Assembly (NCBI GenBank): GCA_004026145.2
Contig: CP034986.1
Coordinates: 13,999,804-14,063,803, forward strand
DNA length: 64,000 nucleotides
Source of the DNA: Takifugu bimaculatus
Taxonomy: Eukaryota; Chordata; Actinopteri; Tetraodontiformes; Tetraodontidae
Direction of reading: 5' to 3'
The notes under the pieces were generated by a model that was not told where the DNA came from, searched no databases, and saw only the letters and a program-made list of their open reading frames with translations. A program made the position numbers and the translations under genes. Shown here piece by piece: positions 1 to 12,900 of the stretch; the stretch's first letter is position 1; each line of letters opens with the position of its first letter.

Positions 1-41
1 ACAGGCTGGACAGGTTAATGGTTGTTGTTATCTCCCCACAG

Positions 42-1373
42 GAAGTGTTCACAGAGATGGAGGAGAAATATGGCGAGGTTGAGGAGATGAACGTGTGTGA
101 CAACTTGGGCGACCACCTTGTGGGCAATGTTTATGTCAAGGTTGGGTTTGGTCATCTGTGCCGATACACCCACATGCTCCGGACGTTATTTTGATGCAGG
201 AAAATGAATGTTTAGCTCCAGTTTTCTTGGCCTGACATACCTTTTTATATAACACATAGTTCCGTCGAGAGGAGGACGCTGAGAAGGCAGTCATGGACCT
301 CAACAACCGTTGGTTCAACGGGCAACCCATTCACGCAGAGCTCTCCCCCGTGACCGACTTCAGGGAAGCTTGTTGTCGCCAGTATGAGATGGGGTGAGTC
401 TCTGTTGTGATGTGCTGGTAATTGTGCTATTCCTCTTTTACATGTGTGTGTTTAATGCACCTAAACAGAATTATTGACTAGTTGAATATGGAGGAAATAA
501 ATTCGGCGCCTTTGATTTCTTTGACACTTTATAGCAGCACATTAATACTCAGGCAGGCTTTTCCCTAATTATCTCTAAAAGCAGTCAATATTTTACTTGC
601 TTTGACTGTTAAAATAATTGCCGTGTTGACAGACTGACGTGGCCACTGAGTCACATGTTGTAGTTATCAAAGAAACTGACTTTGGTCAAGGCTGCCCAAA
701 ACAAAAAATTAGCTATTGGATTAAGGGGTGAATTTGCAATGGAAGATTAATAATCAGAGTGATTTTAGACTGATGGTCTGACCCTTGGTTTGTATTAGTC
801 ATACTTTTATCTGGTGACCTTCCCAGGTTCTGCACTCCATGCCAGATATTAGGTAACAGCTTCATGTTGCACGTGGACCTCTGTTCGCTCCTCGGGCACT
901 CAGATAAAATCCATTTTCCCTTGAAAATACAGGGATTAACTGTGAAGCGTGAATAAGATGCTTTAGAATCTTTTGTTGTGAGAAGCAGACATGTTGCTTC
1001 ATGAATTTTGTATCCGTCTTTGTAATGACTCACTTGGATACACCTGTTTCACCATCCAGCACCCTTGATGTGTTTTAAGTCGTTACTTTTGGTGTTTCGA
1101 CAGAGAGTGTACTCGAGGCGGTTTCTGCAACTTCATGCACTTGAAGCCCATATCGAGGGAACTTCGACGGGAGTTGTACGGCCGCCGCAGGAAAAGGTTC
1201 AAAAATCATTTTAAGAGCAAAATATTAGCCAGAGTGGTGTCTCAAATAAGATTATTCCCATCAGGCACCGATCTCGCTCACGCTCCCGAGAACGGCGTTC
1301 CCGCTCCAGGGACCGACGACGGGATCGTGAAAGACGAAGGTCGCGGGATCGAGAGCGCTATGGAAGGTTCTAA
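42..1373 (+). CDS. u2af1: u2af1, splicing factor U2AF 35-kDa subunit (3' part)
   Basis: U2AF1 is the small subunit of the U2 auxiliary factor; it recognises the AG of 3' splice sites and pairs with U2AF2 in the nucleus. Coding exons seen are 42-140, 260-393, 1104-1196 and 1265-1373 (stop TAA 1371-1373); the 5' exons lie outside the window. Exon 42-140 starts EVFTEMEEKYG and exon 260-393 starts FRREEDAEKA, both from the UHM (RRM-like) domain. The second CCCH zinc finger (CCRQYEMG, then ECTRGGFCNFMH) spans the next junction. The last exon encodes an Arg/Ser tail ending ERYGRF. Phases join cleanly (2, 2, 0). The final intron is only 68 bp (1197-1264); reading through it gives a spurious 123-aa frame. 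The RS tail has no glycine run, unlike the human protein as I recall it. Identification is very secure. Confidence 0.96.
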
Positions 1374-1560
1374 GCAAGCCCCAACTGATCCCGGTGTCCC
1401 TCCACGACCCTCACCATTTCCCCCCAGCTGTGATGACAAATTTATTTTTCTTTCTTCTTTTTTTTGTCAATTTGTTGCAAGTGTTTTCCTTTATTTTCTT
1501 TTTTAAGACAAGCATCTGTTTCTTTCTCAATAAAACAAATTTGTAATTCTTGATTCAAGA
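1374..1560 (+). other. u2af1: u2af1 3' UTR with polyadenylation signal
   Basis: This is a short T-rich tail after the u2af1 stop codon. A canonical AATAAA lies at 1529-1534, so cleavage probably falls near 1550-1560. Confidence 0.8.
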
Positions 1561-2029
1561 AATTTTATTTTTCAATTGCAAATGAGCAGTTTGAGACCCA
1601 CTGGTCATCTCTTCTCGTTCGTTGGTTTATAATGAACAAAGCAGAATTTCCTCAAAATTGGGAAAAGTAAGATTTGGCTACAAACCAACAATCTGAATAG
1701 TTGTTGTTTGTTTTTGAGGTATGATTGGGATGCAATAATACATTTATATAATAAAATGTAGTCTTTAGCTGACAGGAAACACCCCCTGTCTTAACTTTGT
1801 CCACCATAAGAACAGAATCATGAGGATTAAGCAAACATTTCTAGTCCCTTTGACTGCTTTGACATCCTGGCCAGTCATGTGGCTATTTAGGCTTGTCTTG
1901 AACTGGTCATGAGAACTTCTCAAGCTGCCACATGAGCCAAAGTCCGTGTATGGCGTGTTGGCTCGGTAAGGGACCACAGGTGGCCAGACTATTTGGTCAC
2001 TCCGGGTTCCCTAACACCCATATTGAGAA
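1561..2029. other. u2af1-cbs intergenic spacer
   Basis: About 470 bp between the u2af1 poly(A) site and the cbs promoter. Short frames occur on both strands but none has recognisable protein sequence. I see no RNA gene or repeat here. Confidence 0.6.
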
Positions 2030-2267
2030 ACCAAGGCCCTGATTGGTGGGCTGCGCCACACGAACGCCCCCGCCGCAGCCAATCAGAGGGAGCCTTAAAT
2101 CTTGGCCCACATCACCTCAATCGGCGCACGTGTTTCGTCACTACAGTTGTGCTCTTTAACGGAAGTTGTTCAGGCGGAGCTGTTGTTCTGGACCATCCTG
2201 GTGGGAGCGATCGCGTCTCTGGGTTTTGTTTACGTACACGTTTTTCGGGCTCCTAGTCACTTAACAG
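2030..2267 (+). promoter_or_regulatory. cbs: cbs promoter and probable non-coding first exon
   Basis: A locally GC-rich patch contains an inverted CCAAT (GATTGG, 2041-2046), a forward CCAAT box (2079-2083) and a palindromic E-box CACGTG (2127-2132), followed by a strong splice donor CAG|GTGAGT at 2268. The first coding exon of cbs begins with non-coding sequence after an acceptor at 4300, so an upstream non-coding exon is expected. The transcription start is inferred; only the motifs and the donor are seen. Confidence 0.5.
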
Positions 2268-4300
2268 GTGAGTGAGACTCGACAGATGCGATGTAAAAAG
2301 ATGGGATGTGAAAATGTTAAAAGAGCCACGTGTTTTAAACAGGTAAATGTGGTAGTTTGATGCGCACACAACTGTGGCGCTTTTGGCTGGGTCACGTTTT
2401 GGTTCGTTGTTGCCGATGCATGTAATAGGATCGCCAGTCGTGGTTTTCGGGGGGGAAGGGAATGTCGGAGCATGGTTAGTTAAAGGGGGCATTATTTTGA
2501 TAATGCTGGCAGTGAGGATCAAGTGTGCGGAGATTGCGTCATTTATTTTGTCGATGGGTGACTAATTGAAATCCCCTGAAATGGAAAACGGAGAGGAAAG
2601 AACAGATTATTCTTTATATCCGGAAAAATCTACCACGCTGAAATAATTACAGTAGTCATTATTTTTTGCCGCCTCTGAAATCTTGGGTTTTGTTTTGTTT
2701 TTTTAAATTAAATATCTCCAGAGCGTTCGGTGACCTTGGGGCGACAAGACTCAAATGCGTACGTGTCTGCGGCTCCACACTGTTTATTTGCAACATTCCT
2801 GCTTTTCATTGGAGGTCATATATTTGGTTTGGGTCAGCGACTGTCGATTGGCCTGGTGAGCAACCGATACTGTGGTCGTTGCTGGTAGGCTGATTGTTTG
2901 ATCAACACCATAGCACAGAATTGGTGGCGTTTTTAAAGCCACAGAAGAGGATTAGAAATGCAACATTAAAAAGATGTTGGGTTTTTTCCCCCCATTACTT
3001 TTTGGTTGGGTGGTTATTGTTTTCTTGATCTAGTTAGAGGGTTAAATATGCTATTGCATGAGTTTTCTGCCTTGCAGTGTTGGCTCTGGCACAGAGGATC
3101 ATAGTGCTTCCATAAGCTCAAATTTGAGCCTCCTACTCTTTCCCACAGTTAGAAATTCAGGTAAACCAGATGTAAAAAATGAGAGTAAACAAGAAAAACA
3201 AGAGTAAACTAAATGGGAGAAGAGCTATGTCACCTAATAAAGTGCCCCATCTCTACTTACTGTCTCATCATAATATATGAAAAGATAAAGAGAACCAGTC
3301 AGGAAAACAAAAGAATACTTCACTTTTTAAAATTAAAGAGGAGCTAAGAACATAGGGCTGCAATTTTCTGCAAGGCTGAATGATTGTGGTTATTCCAGTG
3401 AGGCACCTGATCATAGGTGGAGTTTGTGCACACACATCGGTGTCCAGGAAATGACTTGGGAAAAAAGAATGTCAGACTATAATTCTATCAAAGCATTCTC
3501 TCTTGAATCGGATGTTTGACAAACTAGTTTCAATGTTCTGTTAGAACAGAAACCGAACAGTTATTACTATTAAATATCAGCTATGCTAGGAGTTTAAAGG
3601 CTAACATTTCAACTTCCGGTCTGCTGGCTTGTCTGATGCCAGTCTGCTTTATTACTCTGCGTCATATCATGTTATCTTACATAATTAACAGCGTCATTTA
3701 TAAATATTATGTCCATCTGATATTCAGTTAATACTACCTCTCACAGAGAATGGAAGCACAAAACATCTGATTGGTGCTGGACAATGTTTAACAAAGACTG
3801 ATAAGTTAGGGATTCTCAGGATGTGTTATTACTGCTAATAATTAATTCCCCTTGTTTGAAAACATACATAATCGTTATGAATATGGACAACGCATGCAAA
3901 TATGTTTTTTCCACCCACATTATCTTGAGCGTCTGAGCGTTTCCCACAGTTAAACTTGAGTCACTCTAGCTCCTAGAATATGTTAGTAACTGTCAGCTGA
4001 CTGTATAAATGGGAAAGAGCTTTGTTTAAAGGAGCAGCAACCACATGCCGGTTTTTCACGTTGACTCCCTCTTAAAGGGACGTGTGAAGAACGCTGTGTC
4101 AGTTGTTGACCTGCATGAGTTGCTGAAGCGCTGCCTCAGATCGTTTGGATCTCTCAAGGAAAACATTTATTTGAGGAGCACCAAATTTAAAAGTTGGCAT
4201 TTATTAATGTATTTGCTGGCATGCTAGAAAACAAAAACTGCTGATGTCATTGTTACTCATGAAAAGAAATGTTCCACTATAATTGCATTCTTTTCTCCAG
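2268..4300 (+). other. cbs: cbs intron 1 (5' UTR intron)
   Basis: Roughly 2 kb, AT-rich, between the inferred non-coding exon and the acceptor TTTTCTCCAG ending at 4300. I find no conserved protein, RNA gene or clear repeat in it. Confidence 0.5.
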
Positions 4301-4308
4301 GGTAAGCC

Positions 4309-7300
4309 ATGCCATCAGTTCCCTCAGCCAAAGAGAACCCAGTGAATGGCCCTGTGTGCCCTCATGCCAGCAAGCTGCCCCACTCCAACGGGGTCGACAA
4401 GGTGACCCCGACGGCCAATTCAGAGGATGCGGACAAAGCCATTCAGCTGAGCACAAAGAATGCTGCTGCAGAGAGAAAATGGATCCGCCCCGACCTTCCC
4501 AGCCGCTGCAAATGGAGTCTGGGAGCCTCAAAAATTGATTCCCCGCACTTTCAAGCTCCAAAGTAAGACACTGCTTTCAGGTTTTATCCATGCTCTTGCA
4601 AAATGAGGAACAGAAATGATGATGTGGATGAGTAAGAACAAATAATCATCTTTAGCCCAACTCCTCTTTTTAGAGCCAGCTCTCCGCCCATTCTTCCAAA
4701 CATCCTGCACAAGATCGGGGACACTCCGATGGTGCGCATCAACAAGATCCCCAAAGCGTTTGGACTCAAATGTGAAATATGTAAGCTTCCTTGATGCATC
4801 TCTACCTCTGTTTGCAACCCAAACGTTGGTCATTGAAGCCTTCTGTCTGTGATGTATTTGAAGTTGCCAAGTGTGAGTTCTTCAATGCTGGCGGCAGCGT
4901 GAAGGACCGGATCAGTCTGCGGATGATTGAGGATGCCGAGCGGGATGGCACCCTCAAACCTGGAGACACCATCATAGAGCCCACCTCTGGAAACACCGGT
5001 AGGTGTCCTCGCTGCATTTCAACAAGATTCCGGTTGCTGCAGCTTAGGAAACTTGTGACTTCTTTCCTGTTTTTCAGGTATTGGCCTGGCTTTGGCTGCA
5101 GCTGTCAAAGGGTATCGCTGCATTATTGTCATGCCTGAAAAAATGAGCATGGAGAAGGTGGGGCCTGTTTTTTTTTAATTAATCAATTCTGGCTAAAGGA
5201 AAAATACCGTAATATAATATTGAAAAGCATGCAAGGGAGCACTTTACAGCAAACTAGCCATTGGTGACATGAGTGTAACATAAAAAACTTGATAAACTTA
5301 ATAAAAAGTGCATCCGACCTCAAAAATATTGACTGTTGTAAATGAGAGAAGTCGAATCTCTGAAACTCGCAAAGCCAAAATGAAGGAAAACTATGTGCTT
5401 CACCTAAACACGACGCGTGACTGCACACATGGGAAATCTTTGCCCCTGATAATGAAGGACTTGTAATAATGACAGAACACAGTTTTATTTATCTTCTATT
5501 AGTCTGTTATTAGACTTCATATTTTTTCTGTTTTTTTGAATACAGGTGGACGTATTGAGAGCACTTGGAGCCGAGATTGTCCGTACACCTACCAGCGCTC
5601 GCTTCGACTCACCAGAGTCTCATGTTGGCGTGGCTTGGCGCCTTAAAAATGAGATCCCCAACTCCCACATCCTGGACCAGTACCGTAACCCGAGCAACCC
5701 TCTGGCTCACTATGACACCACAGCCGAGGAGATCCTGGAGCAGTGTGATGGTAGGCAGACAGCATTGCCTAATTCCAAAATATCCTGTCTGGATCTTTGA
5801 CTGACCTTTTGCCATCAGGTAAAGTGGACATGCTGGTGGCAGGAGCTGGCACGGGTGGGACCATCACAGGCATCGCCCGCAAACTCAAAGAAAAATGCCC
5901 CAACATCAAAGTAAATCATCAAATTGTAGAACAAGTTTAAGTTACATTAGATACCCTTTGTCAGTGTACTAGGATTAACCCATGAATGGTGTGTTGTGTG
6001 TAGATTGTTGGTGTTGACCCTGAAGGCTCCATCCTGGCTGAGCCTGAGGAGCTCAACAAGACTGACAAGACCCAGTATGAGGTGGAGGGCATTGGGTACG
6101 ACTTCATCCCGACCGTCCTTGACAGATCAGTGAGTTCCACATCTTGTGTTTTTGTTTCCCTAAAATATATCCTCTCACTGTCACATGACTTTTTTCGTCA
6201 GGTAATTGACACATGGTACAAATCAAATGACGAAGAATCTTTTAACATGTCTCGCATGCTGATCAGAGAGGAGGGCCTGCTGTGCGGTAAGGCGAAATAA
6301 ATACTGACTTGGTCAAGTATTTTCACTTAAAAATAAATGGAACTCTCCTGAATTAAATGATGGTTAAAGTGGCAAATGATTGTCATCGTCTCATCTTCTT
6401 GACCACTTTATCTCTTTCGGGGGTCACAGGGAGGGTGCAGATATGGGTGAAGGCAGGGTCCGCCCCTGGATATGTGTGCGTTTGTGGGTTCGGTACCTAC
6501 CTTGGCAGTGCTCTGAAGGTGTTCCTGCACCTTCCTCTACTATGAGAACACCTACCGTGTTTCGTCCACACCTGGGCTTGAACCCAGAACCCTCCACTTC
6601 TCAGCCCAGCCCAGTTATAAGATAACATTTTTGTTGTTTTCAGTATTTTTGTTTGGAAAATGAGTCATTAATTGCCACGTAGCTCACTGGAAAGATTCAA
6701 GCAAGTCAATTCTCCAAACATTTGCATATAATACTTCAGGATGTTCTTTAACTGCTAATAACATAGGTAGAAAATGCTTCCTTTATGTTTTATTTACGCT
6801 GAATAGTTTTTCCTCTTTGCTCTAAAAGGCGGCAGCTCCGGGACGGCCATGGCAGCAGCCGTCAACGCTGCCAAAGACCTAAAGGAGGGTCAGCGCTGCG
6901 TGGTCATCCTGCCAGACTCCATCCGCAACTATATGTAAGGATTCCTATTGAGTGAATTTCAGGATCATATTTTTCCATCCTTCTTGTATTACATAATCAT
7001 TTTTTCCCCACACTTGTTTAGAAATATAACATTAGTTTCATGAAGTTTTTTTTTTTTATGTTGACTGTGTTTTATTTTCCTTTTTATATGAGAGTAATTT
7101 GTATTGGTTAACAGGTCCATAGATCAATCAAGTGTGACTTATGTGATACACTGGTGCTGAACAGTTTACTTCATGTTGATTTATTTTGATTTGTAAGGTC
7201 TAAGTTCCTGAACGACAAGTGGATGGTCCAGAAGGGCTTCCTGAGGGAAGAGGACATTATGGTGAACAAACCATGGTATGTGCATTACCAAATCACTTGT

Positions 7301-8868
7301 GTTATTGTGGAAATCTCCTGTTTCTGGATATTTTGTGAAATTTGCTCCTCTGCTTCTCTCAGGTGGTGGAACTTGAAGGTGCAGGGTCTGAACCTTTCGG
7401 CCCCACTGACTGTCCTTCCCACCGTCACCTGTCAAAAGACCATCAAAATCCTTAAAGAGAAAGGCTTTGACCAGGCCCCTGTGGTGGATGAGTCAGGGTG
7501 AGTGTCCAGCTTGTCACTGGATCCCTTTACGGTGCCATCAGAGCTGATGTCTGTAGCATGTCTCTCTGTCCAGATTGGTCCTGGGTATGGTGACTTTGGG
7601 AAACATGTTGGCCTGTATTCTGGCAGGAAAAATCCGGCTGTCTGACCCAGTCAGCAAAGTTCTCTACAAACAGTTCAAACAGGTCAGTGCCAAGTCAAAC
7701 TCCTCCTTTTGTGTAGTTTAACCTTCATTAGTTAGTTTGTGCTCGTTGCAATTACTAATATTTTTCAGTACAGTGTTGCAGTGTTTCAATTGGGATGCAT
7801 ACGGCGAACATTTCAGGGGGGAAAACGTAATTAATTTCTATAATTGCCAACAACTCTACCACAAAGTACTGTAAAGTTGTGCTGGAAGAGGGCACATCAT
7901 CAAAACCATATACCCGTAAAATCTTTACAGTCTAGCGCCATTATTCTTTGAAAAGACAGAAGATAACGTTCTTTTACCATTCTGAAACTGCAACAATTAT
8001 TAACCTCTTGTCATTTCACCATTTCTATTTATTCAACAGCTTTATTGCATGTTTTTCTGATGTTGCGCAATTCTTATTGTAATAATTTATGGCAACTGTT
8101 CCTTTGGGTTATTTGAGTGCATATCTGAACTTAATGGGTTTTATTACCATGATTTGTCTGTAATCTGTGGCTTCCCAGTCCTGTTTCAGTTGCTGACTTT
8201 GTAGTGTTTCAGAACATGTCTATTTTTTGGAATATACTGGAACTGATTATCAACTATTTTAGCTTAATGTAATATAATTCTGTCACATGGATCTGCTGCT
8301 CTGTAAGCCATAAAAAGTGACGTTGATTGCTTCATTTACAAAATTATTGCTTTGTTTTCATTTAAAGATTCGCCTGAATGATAATTTGGGAAAGCTGTCT
8401 CGCATCCTGGAGACTGACCATTTTGCCCTCGTGGTACACGAACAGATTCAGTGTAAGTACAATATTATCACAAACATGCTGTCATTGTCAAGAAAAGCAT
8501 GTACCTGTAGGCTTTCAAGGACGTAGTGCAAACGTGATGCAGCCCCACACATTTTTAATAGGTTTTCTTCAAGGCCCCCTCAAATGTATCTTAAATGTAT
8601 ATTTGTCTCTTGGTATTTTTATTTTGATCTCGTATACATTTTGCTGTCATATGGAACTTTATATTACAACTTTATATTGTAGATTGACATTTGGAACTGC
8701 CTTGATGACTTTTCTTTCACTGTTCATTCTCCAGACTTGACTGATGGCTCTGCAAGTCTGAAGCAGATGGTGTTTGGGGTGGTGACGGCCGTTGACCTGC
8801 TCAACTTTGTCACTGGACGGGAAAGGAGGGAGCGATCCATGTCTGAATCCACCGACGAGCTGAACTGA
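4309..8868 (+). CDS. cbs: cbs, cystathionine beta-synthase (complete)
   Basis: Cytosolic PLP enzyme that condenses serine with homocysteine to cystathionine, the entry to transsulfuration; it also makes H2S. Exons: 4309-4562, 4674-4780, 4864-4998, 5078-5157, 5546-5750, 5819-5910, 6004-6129, 6202-6286, 6829-6934, 7198-7275, 7363-7497, 7574-7682, 8368-8452, 8735-8868; all phases close, giving 576 aa (human 551). The start is the first ATG of its exon. Heme ligands are Cys67 (SRCKWSLG) and His80 (SPHF), spaced as in human Cys52/His65. The PLP lysine is Lys134 (GGSVKDRI). The Asn and Gly loops are SGNTG and GTGGTITG. The C-terminal CBS-pair (SAM-sensing) domain starts after the KPWWW motif and includes QAPVVDE and FGVVTAVDLLNF. 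Odd point: the human CPGC redox motif reads CPNI here (5896-5907). The acceptor at 4863 has a weak pyrimidine tract. Very secure. Confidence 0.97.
6408..6615 (+). repeat. dispersed repeat, copy 1 (cbs intron)
   Basis: Shares scattered blocks (GGAGGGTGCAG, CCCCTGGAT, CAGTGCTC, GAACCCAGAACCCTC) with copies near 24625, 37948 and 46893. Repeats of this general form are common in fish genomes; I cannot give a family name. Confidence 0.6.
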
Positions 8869-9440
8869 AACTGTGATAAACATTGCCAAGAGAGAGAATT
8901 TGCTTTTACCAACTCTTCTAAAAAATACAATTATAAACATTTTGTTTTGTGCATGTAAGTCTTAAGAAATAATCAGCCAAAAAATTCAGAGTGTTTACCA
9001 TCTGTGACACTAGATTACGTTTTTTTTGCTTTTAGGCCTGAGTGGGTATTTCAAAGTATGCTGGGTTTTTGTACTTTTTTCCTTGTAAGTCTTGAATAGA
9101 AGCCTCTGTGTTTCTACTTTGTCTTGGACATTCACAACTGTGGCTTTTTGTTATAATTGAACATGTAAAGCATTTGATAAGAGTAGACAGACAGTTACTG
9201 TACAAAAACACATTCGTAAACAGTACTGCTTATTTTCTGCTGCTTTTTCATTTCAGCTTGTTTACACATTAACAAACTACAGGCAGAATGCCATATGTAA
9301 TTTGTCAGCGCCATGTCTGTACTCTGTAAAGTGGTCTTGAGTATTTAAGCAGTTATAGAAATATTTTCTATTCTCATTTTTTTTCTTCTTCAATGATTGT
9401 GTATGATTACATTAAAAGAAGTAAGCCTTTTGTCTTGTCT
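8869..9440 (+). other. cbs: cbs 3' UTR
   Basis: AT-rich sequence after the cbs stop. No perfect AATAAA is close by; ATTAAA at 9411-9416 is the best candidate poly(A) signal. The exact end is inferred. Confidence 0.45.
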
Positions 9441-9599
9441 GCCATCACTAGAGGTGACATGGCCCCTAGCAGATATTCCTTTTAAACAGCAAAAACAATT
9501 TGATTGCGGTAGTCACATGATATAGAATTGCGAAAAAGACGTGACAATAATATCTAAATACTGTAAAAGGACAATGCGATAACGAAAGCAGATCATATT

Positions 9600-9915
9600 A
9601 ATCGTTGTTTGTAATATTGGGGGGGGGGGCGAGATAAAGCGAATTCTTTGACCGAATTTCATTTTTCTCGATTTTACGCGACGAAATCTGAACGTAAAAG
9701 CCGCGGGCGGTGTTTGTGTTTACCAAGCGAACTCTTGCCATCTAATTAGGCTTGATTATATGCAGTCTAAATAAAGACCGCCACGCTCGCCTCGCTACGG
9801 GGGACGCTGTACAGAAAATGAAGCGAACCCCGCGGTGTCGTCCAATCAGCGACGTCAATGCAAGCGTATGTGTGTGTTGTGTTGTCGCTGCTACGAGGAA
9901 GGCTCGACAGGCAGT
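9600..9915 (+). promoter_or_regulatory. znf654: znf654 promoter region
   Basis: CpG-rich stretch directly upstream of the znf654 start codon. It has a G-run near 9620, a CCAAT box at 9842-9846 and a CRE-like GACGTCA just downstream (9851-9857). A GC-rich start beside a gene with a short first coding exon fits a TATA-less promoter. The transcription start is not visible. Confidence 0.45.
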
Positions 9916-12900
9916 ATGGCGGAGGGAGATGGTGTGTACGAGTTAGAGGAGCTTGAAAATCACTTACAGACTTTGTTGAGCCGCTATTCCAGCGATGACT
10001 TGCGAGTGGATTGTAGGCCGTTCTGCTCCGACTTTTGCAAGGTAAGGGCCTGAACCTGGAGTTGGTGACAAGTTTTTTTTTGTCGAAGATAAGAGCAAAT
10101 GCTGTATCTTAGCCTACTCCCCTCCCCCAGAATTGGCCGATACGCTGTTAGCATTAGCTGTTGCCTCGGTAGCGTTTGACGTTTAAGTCTTTGTCGCTGC
10201 AAAAACAAATTGCATCCGCTAACGCATGTGAAATAACGCATTTTATATGACATTTTCGCTTTTAGTCGGCCCTTTTGAAGTCCCCAGGTGTCATATTTGT
10301 GATACTTTGTTACTGTGACTGTATACTTAATAAGCTAACTTGGCTATTCCATCCGATAGCTGCCCAGTTAGCCTCAAATTTACCCACAATTTAGCCAGAA
10401 TGACGGACTAAGAACTTTCTGCCCGCTTTTCAACGGTTTTGGCAGTCAATAGACGTGTATTAAGTTGCACCCATAAACTGCAGTGCAATTTGTATGTTTA
10501 GTAACCAAGTAACAACTTTTATATGCGGATAGCTGATAACATTTTGATTCCCGAGTCGCGACCTTTAACTCGGACTCGGCTGCTGTAACATTAAATTGTC
10601 AGTTGCATAAAATAATTAAAACGCACCACAGCGTGCATTGAGTCATAATATCGGTTTCCTGGAGCTGCATGGTTTACTTCTGCAGGATTATTGGCTGTAT
10701 TCGGCAGCTAACCCATCTGAAACATTTCAGCCAAGCTTGAACTTTCTGTTTGTACTGTGTGAGATGATTAGACCTACGACTAAGGCGCCTCTTCGGTGTT
10801 TTGAATTAAATGACAAGAATAAATAACTTGTGAGGCTTCTGGACTTGTTGAAGTTCTACTTTAAATGGTTGCACTGATTGGACCACACGGTAATGACATC
10901 ATCATTGTTGACGGTACCGTTCCATAGGGGCTCGGTGGCGTGGATCTGCACCGTTAAAGGGCATTATTCCTCCCCCTGTCTTTGGGTCTGGGTAATATCT
11001 CATTACTTTGGATCTCTTCCATATGTTTGCCATACGTTTACATGGATGCTTCCATGCTACACACACAGCTTAAGTGATTTGCCATAACTTATGATCTACC
11101 TATTTATGTAAGATTTTTCAATTTTATGGAAATCAGGTTCGTCGTACTAAATATTCCCAAAATGATCATAAAATATTTATTGAGACCTCGGAAATGAGTT
11201 CATTAAAAGGAGAACCCAAAAATATGGAGAGGCAGACGGGGCCGATTTGACAATTTGAAAAATTGTTTTAAAATCTGTTCGTTAAAATGCGATCTTTTTT
11301 CTGACTTGCCACTGAATGCCCAAATTTCAGAGCAATGGGATCAGAAGATCATTTGGGTTTCCAACTTCAAATTGTAACCTATGTATCTTGTTTTTAAAAA
11401 CATATGGTATGATATGACTGTCAGTTTGTTCAGGAATGCAGTTCTTGTATAGATATTGATGCAGGCCTTCGTCCATATTTTGATTAGCAAGATTATAACA
11501 TTACTCAGTATATAACTTGGCAACAAATGTATAAACTTGGCAACAAATGTATCAATATATCTGCACTAATAAATGTCTATCCTCGAAATAATTGCCAAAG
11601 AAGGCATTGAAATAATGATTTCTCATCATGAGATTCCAACACTAACTTAAAACAAATGAACTTAAACTGGCTTTAAACCTGTTATTATATTAATGAGGAT
11701 TATAATATAATCTCTACCTTCAGGCTTGTCTTTGACTTTATTAATCCCCCTATTCTTCGTGCAGGTGGTGGAGGAGTTTGCTGCTCGCTGGCAAGTCCCG
11801 TTGCCTCAGCTCAGGATCTTGAAAATAGCCCTGTGCTTTTTTGCACAGGCTTCCCCTGCATTTACATTAAACTGTGACATTGTACATCAAACAATTAGCA
11901 GTCTGGCCTTGTAAGTATATATATATATATATATTCCTCGATGATGATACTTTCCTTTTCATAAGAAATATGACTTTAAAGGTAAAATCATGCTGCATTT
12001 TAAAGACGGAACACAAATGGTTTTCAATGTTTCCACAGGAGTGTTTTTGAATTGCTGCTGTTCTTTGACCAGAAGGACTTGCATCAGGAACCACTTAAAC
12101 AATTTACTGTTGCATTCCAGGTGAGAGTGAAGTGCAGTTCATCGTCCTGGTAGACGAGTGTACAGATATTTCTTCAATACCTAAATAAACTACACCTGTA
12201 TATGTACAATAACAAATACAATATAATGGAGCCATTTCTCTGATATAACAGGCTTTGTCCTCTTTCAGGAATGTAATCTGGCCCTTGCGAGGCATCAGAA
12301 TGTTCATTTGCTTCAGGTGGAACGTTTAATATGCGAGGGCGGCCCTTGGGCCTGCCCACTCTTGAAGGCAATCTTGAGTGATTCCAGTTTACCTCAGAAT
12401 GAAGGTTGGTATTATTCAAGGCATAATACTCATGTCTTTTCCATTTATCATGTCACTGTTTTGTCGTCTTCAACTAATTGTTCATAAGTAGAAAAAAAAC
12501 ATTTTGTTTTCAGCCTCTGTGGTAACAAGTTAAATTGAAAAATGCCTTTTCCCCCTCCTTTCCTTGCACCATATTCCCTAGTGGATGGCTTCATTAGCTC
12601 TGAGCTGCCTGTCTTATTTGAGCTTCGGGTGCGGTACCTCTTATCCTGTGAGCGGGTCAGTGAGGCTATGGCCCTGGCCAAGTGTTGTGCTTGGCATCCC
12701 ACAGCAGGACAACATTTGTTCTTCCTCCAGGTCTACCTCTCATGGCTTTTAAAAACATCACAGCATGACATCCTGCACAAGGAAGTAGGTCTTCTGTTAT
12801 TTTGTTTCTGTCAAAAACCCCAAATTATCTTTGTTTTCTGGATAACTAACTGGTTGCGTTTCTAGGTGGCTGGCTTGGATGGTAAAGATGCTGTTTACAT

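Noticed and set aside
1135..1506. 123-codon plus-strand frame at the end of u2af1
   Set aside because: It reads through the 68-bp intron 1197-1264; splicing gives the normal Arg/Ser tail and stop at 1373.
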